Of a stretch of DNA of 56,845 bases, positions 50,806 to 56,845 are shown piece by piece. A model generated the notes under the pieces. That model searched no databases. It was not told the DNA's origin and was given only the letters and a program-made list of their open reading frames with translations. Both the position numbers and the translations under genes were made by a program. The DNA lies in contig CAZNFJ010000007.1 of assembly GCA_964572685.1 (NCBI GenBank), positions 1 to 56,845 of the forward strand, written 5' to 3'. The stretch is from UBA2653 sp964572685. GTDB taxonomy: Bacteria; Pseudomonadota; Gammaproteobacteria; Legionellales; Legionellaceae. The stretch's first letter is position 1, and each line of letters starts with the position of its first letter.

Positions 50806-53800
50806 GTGGATTTTGGTGAAGTGATGAGATTGTCGCAAGAGGCTAAAAGAAATTTACTCCTTGGTCTACGAAAAACCTATAGGGCCTATCTTGCCCTTGA
50901 TTGTACAGAATCATGCAAAATTTTTGACGGACAATCTCTTGTCGATTTTACTCGGCAAATGAATACTGCTAATGAGTTAGAAAAGCAAGTTAAGGTTGGT
51001 GAAACTTACTACACGATTTGCATCCAAAACTTGGAAAATGGTTCTTATTCGATTAACATTCAACCCCAAAACCAACATGAACTAATGACTTGTAAGGATT
51101 TAAAAGATCCTGATGAAAAAAAGATAGTTGCTTTACTTGCTAGTCAATTGATTGAAATTGATCCGACCCAACCCCATCCCTATGTTACTATCGATAATGA
51201 TGATAGCACGGCTTCTATTCGTATTGGTGGAGATAAATTACAGCTTTATCACACTCATTTGAATACTTTGTATAATATCTATGAGCGCATCATGGCTGGG
51301 GATGATATCTCAAACCTTTTAGTTGCCTTAGCCACAGGATCAGGCAAAACATTTGTTCAAGCATTATGGCTTGTCAGTTTACATATTGCAGGAATGAAAG
51401 GATTTTTTGGTGTCCCGGGTCGTTTGGAAAATCAATTTTTTGACGATTTGAGGCGTTTATTACCCAAAGAATTTGTGGATGAAAAAATTGGGCGATTAGG
51501 AGACCCAAAGAGCGATGCTGGTTTCTTGGGGCAAGAAAAAGATATTGTGGTGGGAAATGCTTTTGCTGCCCTCGATGATCACTTTGAGCAACTAGACAAA
51601 TGTGATCCCGATGAAGTGATGTTAAGTTTTGATGAGCAGCATCTTTTAATGCGTGTCGAGCGTCGACGATTAAGGCTTATCGATCTTTCTGAAAGATTCT
51701 TATCTTGCTTTCTTACGGCAACGCCCAATGAAGAAACCTATAATCTTTGTGGAAAAAAACCCATAGCAACCATGTCTAATAAGCAAAAACAAGAAGCAGG
51801 ACAGGGTAAAATTCCTAAGCTTGTTACCATCACTGCAAAATCTGCAAGCGATAAAAACGCCAACACCAAAGGCTTTTTTAATCGTCTAGCAAGAGGTTTT
51901 AATATTTTTTTATCTGATGCCATTCAAAAACAACCGACTTCTGCAGCCATCCAAGTTTTAGATGAGCTACCCTTTATGACTCAAGAGGTTAATGGAAAGA
52001 GCCAAAAACCAGTTCGAAGAAAAATGCTTTTCATTGTTGATGATCCCGATTCATTGATTAATATTTGTCATCGAGTCAACCATTCCGATAGTCGAAAGGT
52101 TTATGAAAATGGAAATTTATATTCTCGAGAAGAAATTGGTGAGTTATTACAAATACAAGATGTAGATGCTACTTTATATGAAGAAGAAATGGAAGCTAGA
52201 GGAAAAAATGCTAAAGATACTCAAGCAATTGATGGGCATCTGAAGTCAATTATTTTTCATAATATGATTGACTTTATTTTAACTAGCGCATTGGACATGA
52301 GTCTGATTGATTTAAACCGATTGAGGCAAGAAAACCCGAGATTGCTTTTAATTTATGCACGTTTAAAATTTGGGGAAGAAATATCAAATCTCGATAAGTC
52401 TACACAAAGTGCATTAAGTCAACATCCATTTAATCTGATTAGTAAAGCCAACTTGAGTCAGGTTCATTTTGAAAATTTATTGAAGGAAAAAATTGATGCC
52501 GCAGGGTCTCAAGAAATCAGCAGTATATTAGCCGGTATCGCAGAGACATTACAACAGAAATTAAAATCAGAGATTGTATCAACTTTTGATAAGGATAAGT
52601 ATTTGCAAAATGATCCAGATGACGACGAATATATGTATAGCCTTTTATCGAATACAAAAAATCGTTTTGAGGATTACGCCAAAAAGCATCTTGTTTTAGG
52701 TGTTATGGATGATATGCGCAGTAAAGATTTACCCATTGAACACGATATTGAAGGGAAACCTAAACCATTTTGGGGAATGACGGAAGATACATATGCTTTA
52801 TATGATGAAAATGGAATGAAATCACAAAAGGCTAAATCCAGGCCACTAAAATCGATTGAAGCGCTCAATCCGCATGTTGAAGAAACTCGTTTTCAGCCTA
52901 ATTACTCAAATATTACAGAGGAACAAGCAGATAACTATTTCAAGCTTGGATTTGTTGGGGTCTATGTTAGTAATCGAAAAACAGAAGGCTTTAATGATCT
53001 CAATTTACATACGGTTGTATCCGTTTGTAATGATGGTGGGCAACGCTTAAATGGTCCTGATAAGTTATTACAAGGTTTGGGGCGCAATAGGGGGTTAGAT
53101 GAGACCATTGAACCGCTCTTCATACATGCCATCGGTCATGGTCAGCGTTCACCTTTTGATCTGAAAAATTTAGATAAAGAAGATTATTACAATGAATATT
53201 TCCAAGGGATGAGGACTTTTCGAGATGCTTTCTTAAAACTTCTTGGTGACAAATTAGGCAAAGATATTATTCAAGAATATTATGCCGGGGTTGAACCGGA
53301 TGGGCATTTTGACACTGAGGTTTTTCGTAAAAAAATTATGCATATGATTCGTGAAGATTTAAGAGAAATTAATAGCTTAAATAATCATGAAATTAAAATT
53401 AGCAGGGTTCAATTAAGAAAAGTATTAACGCAAGCTCAAAAACACCTCAATGAACACCTAGATAATATTAAAAAACCAAACCGACTTTCTCGCTTCGTTA
53501 GTGTTTTGGGTAATTTGATGAATGCAGTTGCATCCATTATCTTTTGGCTTGGTCAGCGAGGCCCTCGATCAGAATTAAATGCTGTCAAGCAAGAAGAGCT
53601 AAATGAGTATGATAAAATCTACAAGAAAATTTTATCCAAAACCAGTTTTAAACAGCTGAGTAAAAAATTGTTTGTTTCGTCTGAAATTAAATCCCTGTTG
53701 AACAATCAACGTGATCTTATACAAGCCCTTATTAAAAAAAACCCAAAAACTTATCTGAAAGATGACCTTAAAACCGAGACAGAACAGTATGAAAATACCA

Positions 53801-56800
53801 CCATAAAACCATTATTGCTAAAATTTGTTAAAGAGGAACATCAAGATATTGCTAAAAGTGCTCTTGATAAGCATCCTGATTTATTAGGATTTCTTCATCG
53901 AAATGAACAGCTTTTAAAAAAACTCAATAGCGATGATTTGAGCGAAACCGAGGTTAAAAAGCTTTTGGTTGAAATTTTTCAACAGTTTGATGAGACCAAA
54001 ACATGGGACGAATCCTATTTTCTAGATGTCATTAAACTGGTCAAGGAATTGAAAATAAAAATAAATCAAGGACCTGCTGCGCTATTGACAAATAAGGTCT
54101 GCACACAAATATCAGAAGGGCTAACTCCTCAATTTATAGCTGATATTATAAAAAACATGTCACCTCTCTTAATGTTTGATGATGTCGAAAAGCTTGAAAA
54201 TGGATTAACAACAGCGGTTGGGCAAGAATTCTTTAAAAAAATACTGATTGGTCATCGGCAATTTCTACGGGGTGAACCAGATGGCATCGATATCAGTGAT
54301 GCAAATATTTTGTTTGACTTATTTAATCGGGCATTGGGGGTAAATGCCATCCAACATCCATCGCAATTATTAGAAAGTTATACCCAAAGCATGTCTCAAC
54401 TTCAGCAAGATCTTCAAAATTCTCCCGTACAAGCAATGAATGAGGAAAGTTTTTCTGAATTAAAAAGTCATTTTAAAGAAAGCCTCCTTCCTGCAATGAT
54501 CAATTTATGTCCCCTGGAAGTTAGACCAGGAATTATTAAAGACATCACTGATGAGGCCATTGATGCGTTTATTCTAACAGACCTTCTTACTTTACAACAA
54601 ATGCAAGAAGAACAAAAATCTCCTGAAGAAATTGCTAATTTTGTTTTATCAAGTTTAACAAAATCAGACATTCGAAGTGCTCAACCTCCCGAAATAGTCC
54701 AAGAACAAGTTCGCATAAGTCTAGAGTCTGCCTTCACTGAATGGAAAAAACCCACCTTTTTTGAAGGTGGTACAGCCTTATTGGGAGTAGCACTAAGCTG
54801 GGTGATGGGTGGGGGAGAGTTATATGAGTTGACAAAAATTAAATATGTAGCCAAGAGAGTTTCAGATGAAAAATTTCTTGAAAACTTTTCATCACTTGTT
54901 CCCTATCAACAATATCAAAATCTTAGGACAGAATTATTAGCGGATCCTGAACGATATAAAGATATCGCTCGTGAATTGATGAAACTGGATCAAGATACCA
55001 GCGATGGAAAATCTTTGGTTGCTGCTGTATCAAGAGGCTCAGGCGTTCAGATGGATTTTATTGCTCACAAAGCAAAAGATGCTGAAGAAAAAATAAGTGA
55101 AATGTTTGCAAAAAAAGATACAAATCCGAGCGCTTTACTAAAATTTGAAATGATAGAACAATTGTCCTCCCCAACTCAAAAGACATTACTCCCCTTGTTG
55201 GCAAAATTTATTAAAGATGATGAACTTCGAACTAATTTTATTGCGCATTGTAAAACTATAGGTCCTGCTCAGCTATTTGATTTTATGGTTTTAAATGAAG
55301 CGAAGTTTAAAGAACTTGAAAGCCAATCAGAAGATTTTGAAGGTATGAAAAAACCTTTAATTGACCTCTTTAACGGGCTCAAGGCCATTGGTGAAGAAAA
55401 TAGTCGATTACCTGATTTTACAGCAGAACAACTCAGAGATTCAAAAGAATTGATTGATGAAAGGACCTCTATTCTTAAAGACCTCATTGAATTAGAAACC
55501 ATTAGTCAATATTTGACAACCACTGATTTTATCGATGTTTTGCAATTGGCTTATAATCAAGAGGATTTGGAGAAGATTCTTGAAGTTTTAAGGGATCCTT
55601 TAATACGAAGCGAAATTGCCAAGAAATTGAAAAATTCAGCCGATGTTACAGAGAATTTCGATGTTATGTTTGAGGATTCTGCTCCGGATGTTTTACAGCT
55701 TGATTTTAGATTCAATAAATTTGAGACATCTTTAGGAAATCTCGCTCCAGAAAAGGCGCCACTTACGCATTTAGATAAAGACCAATTAAATAACTTAATC
55801 CAAAAGCAATTGTTAGTACCGCTGACTCATCGGCTCATTAAAGAAGAGTTTTTATTAACGATCGGTTTATTTGATGAACAAGAACTTGAAACATTGTTGA
55901 GTGTTATGTATGAAGGTGCTCCACCTATTTCAGCTACTCGATTGATTACGTTTTGTGAATTATTAAAAAATAATCAACTTGATGAAATCAAGGACCAATT
56001 CTTGCTCAAGGAAGATGATGATTTTGATAATTTGCCACTTACAAAAGTATTTGAGGTTACCTTCAATATCCACAAAGAGATGATCAAATGTCATTGTCAA
56101 TTTAATCAACATGGCATGCGAGGGGAGAGAGTATGTGAAGAAAATCCACGAGATATACCGGGCTATGTTGGATTAAATGACACCAAACCTGAAATTTTTA
56201 GCCAACTTTCTTCAAATATCCAAAACATTTCAATGAATAGAGATTCAGCAATACTTAGTATGTCTCGTAGATTGTTTTATTTACGAAGTTTACAACAGGG
56301 ATTTCCAGAAACCAATGAACTGCATGAACGTAATCATGCCGATGAGATTAAGCATATTCAACGTATTAAAGATCATATTTTAGAGCCAGTCAGAGTAAGA
56401 GTGGGCGCTCCATTATTCAGCAAAGTGCTGGATTCCGTGACCAGCGGTTTTAAGTTTGCTTTTGGAAAATTGTCTGATTTATTGAACGGCATGTTTACCA
56501 AAACTGACGATAAAGACCAAAACAATGAATGGGCGTCAAAGAGAACTCAAGATAGAAAAGAAGCCATTGAATTTGTTTCAACAGTGAATATTTTACAAGA
56601 ATTATCAAAAAAGAAAGCAAAGCAACCTGACTCAGTCATGGAGGCTGTTGATGAGCTTCTTCCATTACCTGAAAATCCCTCAAAGACGTTACAATTGTCC
56701 ACGCCCGAGCTTAGAAGAGACTCTATTTTTTCATCGTCCGAGATTTTACGTCAAAAAGTAAAAGGCAATGAGAATAATGAGGAGCAAGAAACTGAAAACT

Positions 56801-56823
56801 CCCCAAAAAATCAAAAGTCATAG
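50806..56823 (+). CDS. Giant protein with SF2 helicase-like ATPase core; possible secreted effector
   Basis: This is a 2005-residue protein with no signal peptide. The ATPase core has Walker A ATGSGKT (176-182), a DEQH Walker B (276-279), TATP (304-307) and a motif VI-like QGLGRNRG (756-763). About 450 residues lie between TATP and motif VI, more than usual, so a large insertion is present. Residues about 830-2005 are mostly helical, charged and unrecognised, with weak hydrophobic patches near 905 and 1325. The C-terminus is Glu-rich (NENNEEQETENS), resembling E-block Dot/Icm secretion signals. The start is GTG 50806 or ATG 50824, neither with a good ribosome site. Its real substrate, nucleic acid or otherwise, is unknown. 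Confidence 0.75.
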   Translation: MDFGEVMRLSQEAKRNLLLGLRKTYRAYLALDCTESCKIFDGQSLVDFTRQMNTANELEKQVKVGETYYTICIQNLENGSYSINIQPQNQHELMTCKDLKDPDEKKIVALLASQLIEIDPTQPHPYVTIDNDDSTASIRIGGDKLQLYHTHLNTLYNIYERIMAGDDISNLLVALATGSGKTFVQALWLVSLHIAGMKGFFGVPGRLENQFFDDLRRLLPKEFVDEKIGRLGDPKSDAGFLGQEKDIVVGNAFAALDDHFEQLDKCDPDEVMLSFDEQHLLMRVERRRLRLIDLSERFLSCFLTATPNEETYNLCGKKPIATMSNKQKQEAGQGKIPKLVTITAKSASDKNANTKGFFNRLARGFNIFLSDAIQKQPTSAAIQVLDELPFMTQEVNGKSQKPVRRKMLFIVDDPDSLINICHRVNHSDSRKVYENGNLYSREEIGELLQIQDVDATLYEEEMEARGKNAKDTQAIDGHLKSIIFHNMIDFILTSALDMSLIDLNRLRQENPRLLLIYARLKFGEEISNLDKSTQSALSQHPFNLISKANLSQVHFENLLKEKIDAAGSQEISSILAGIAETLQQKLKSEIVSTFDKDKYLQNDPDDDEYMYSLLSNTKNRFEDYAKKHLVLGVMDDMRSKDLPIEHDIEGKPKPFWGMTEDTYALYDENGMKSQKAKSRPLKSIEALNPHVEETRFQPNYSNITEEQADNYFKLGFVGVYVSNRKTEGFNDLNLHTVVSVCNDGGQRLNGPDKLLQGLGRNRGLDETIEPLFIHAIGHGQRSPFDLKNLDKEDYYNEYFQGMRTFRDAFLKLLGDKLGKDIIQEYYAGVEPDGHFDTEVFRKKIMHMIREDLREINSLNNHEIKISRVQLRKVLTQAQKHLNEHLDNIKKPNRLSRFVSVLGNLMNAVASIIFWLGQRGPRSELNAVKQEELNEYDKIYKKILSKTSFKQLSKKLFVSSEIKSLLNNQRDLIQALIKKNPKTYLKDDLKTETEQYENTTIKPLLLKFVKEEHQDIAKSALDKHPDLLGFLHRNEQLLKKLNSDDLSETEVKKLLVEIFQQFDETKTWDESYFLDVIKLVKELKIKINQGPAALLTNKVCTQISEGLTPQFIADIIKNMSPLLMFDDVEKLENGLTTAVGQEFFKKILIGHRQFLRGEPDGIDISDANILFDLFNRALGVNAIQHPSQLLESYTQSMSQLQQDLQNSPVQAMNEESFSELKSHFKESLLPAMINLCPLEVRPGIIKDITDEAIDAFILTDLLTLQQMQEEQKSPEEIANFVLSSLTKSDIRSAQPPEIVQEQVRISLESAFTEWKKPTFFEGGTALLGVALSWVMGGGELYELTKIKYVAKRVSDEKFLENFSSLVPYQQYQNLRTELLADPERYKDIARELMKLDQDTSDGKSLVAAVSRGSGVQMDFIAHKAKDAEEKISEMFAKKDTNPSALLKFEMIEQLSSPTQKTLLPLLAKFIKDDELRTNFIAHCKTIGPAQLFDFMVLNEAKFKELESQSEDFEGMKKPLIDLFNGLKAIGEENSRLPDFTAEQLRDSKELIDERTSILKDLIELETISQYLTTTDFIDVLQLAYNQEDLEKILEVLRDPLIRSEIAKKLKNSADVTENFDVMFEDSAPDVLQLDFRFNKFETSLGNLAPEKAPLTHLDKDQLNNLIQKQLLVPLTHRLIKEEFLLTIGLFDEQELETLLSVMYEGAPPISATRLITFCELLKNNQLDEIKDQFLLKEDDDFDNLPLTKVFEVTFNIHKEMIKCHCQFNQHGMRGERVCEENPRDIPGYVGLNDTKPEIFSQLSSNIQNISMNRDSAILSMSRRLFYLRSLQQGFPETNELHERNHADEIKHIQRIKDHILEPVRVRVGAPLFSKVLDSVTSGFKFAFGKLSDLLNGMFTKTDDKDQNNEWASKRTQDRKEAIEFVSTVNILQELSKKKAKQPDSVMEAVDELLPLPENPSKTLQLSTPELRRDSIFSSSEILRQKVKGNENNEEQETENSPKNQKS

Positions 56824-56845
56824 CATATGCCACCAAAGGTATACA

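Overview
The window looks like a chromosomal stretch from an AT-rich gammaproteobacterium, most likely of the Legionellales (Legionella/Coxiella-like). The support is gene order and protein character: ftsH-folP-glmM-tpiA-secG-tRNA-Leu-nuoA to nuoN, then tRNA-fMet-rimP-nusA-infB-rbfA-truB-rpsO-pnp, with cytochrome oxidase assembly genes and large unrecognised proteins of the kind common in that order. This placement is by gene order only. No species can be named, and no CRISPR array, insertion sequence or phage was seen.

Layout. 1-187: the tail of one 5S rRNA and a complete second 5S copy. 296-6112: a YgjP-like metallopeptidase, an HlyD/ABC-ATPase/ABC-permease export operon, a dienelactone hydrolase, a fused PncC-ThpR protein and an AhpD-like protein. 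6165-10656: cytochrome c oxidase assembly and heme A synthesis (SURF1, a thioredoxin-like membrane protein, CtaA, CtaB, SCO) with a divergent pair (DUF2909 twin-TM protein and a Rap1a/Tai-like secreted protein). The oxidase structural subunits are not in the window. 10661-13833: a RimK-type ATP-grasp ligase facing a leftward PhoU-like/Pit phosphate-transport unit with a small HTH-like protein. 13927-15481: yhbY overlapping an unrecognised six-TM protein. 15702-21477: rlmE-ftsH-folP-glmM-tpiA-secG.

21522-36067 holds tRNA-Leu(GAG) and the complete 14-gene NADH dehydrogenase I operon (nuoA-N, nuoC and nuoD unfused), closed by a terminator. Between nuoN and tRNA-fMet sit an FAD-dependent oxidoreductase with a long unmatched C-terminal extension and an overlapping PAS-HisKA-HATPase-REC-Hpt hybrid kinase. 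They look like lineage-specific insertions into a conserved block. 40119-49177 is initiator tRNA and the translation/RNA block through pnp.

The right end (49290-56823) is the least ordinary part. Two leftward genes encode membrane and coiled-coil proteins. Divergent from them is a 2005-residue protein with an N-terminal SF2 helicase-like ATPase core, about 1,200 residues of unrecognised mostly helical sequence, and a glutamate-rich C-terminus resembling the E-block signal of Dot/Icm type IV effectors. These three, with the repeat-bearing membrane protein at 13927-15225, are the best candidates for something undescribed.
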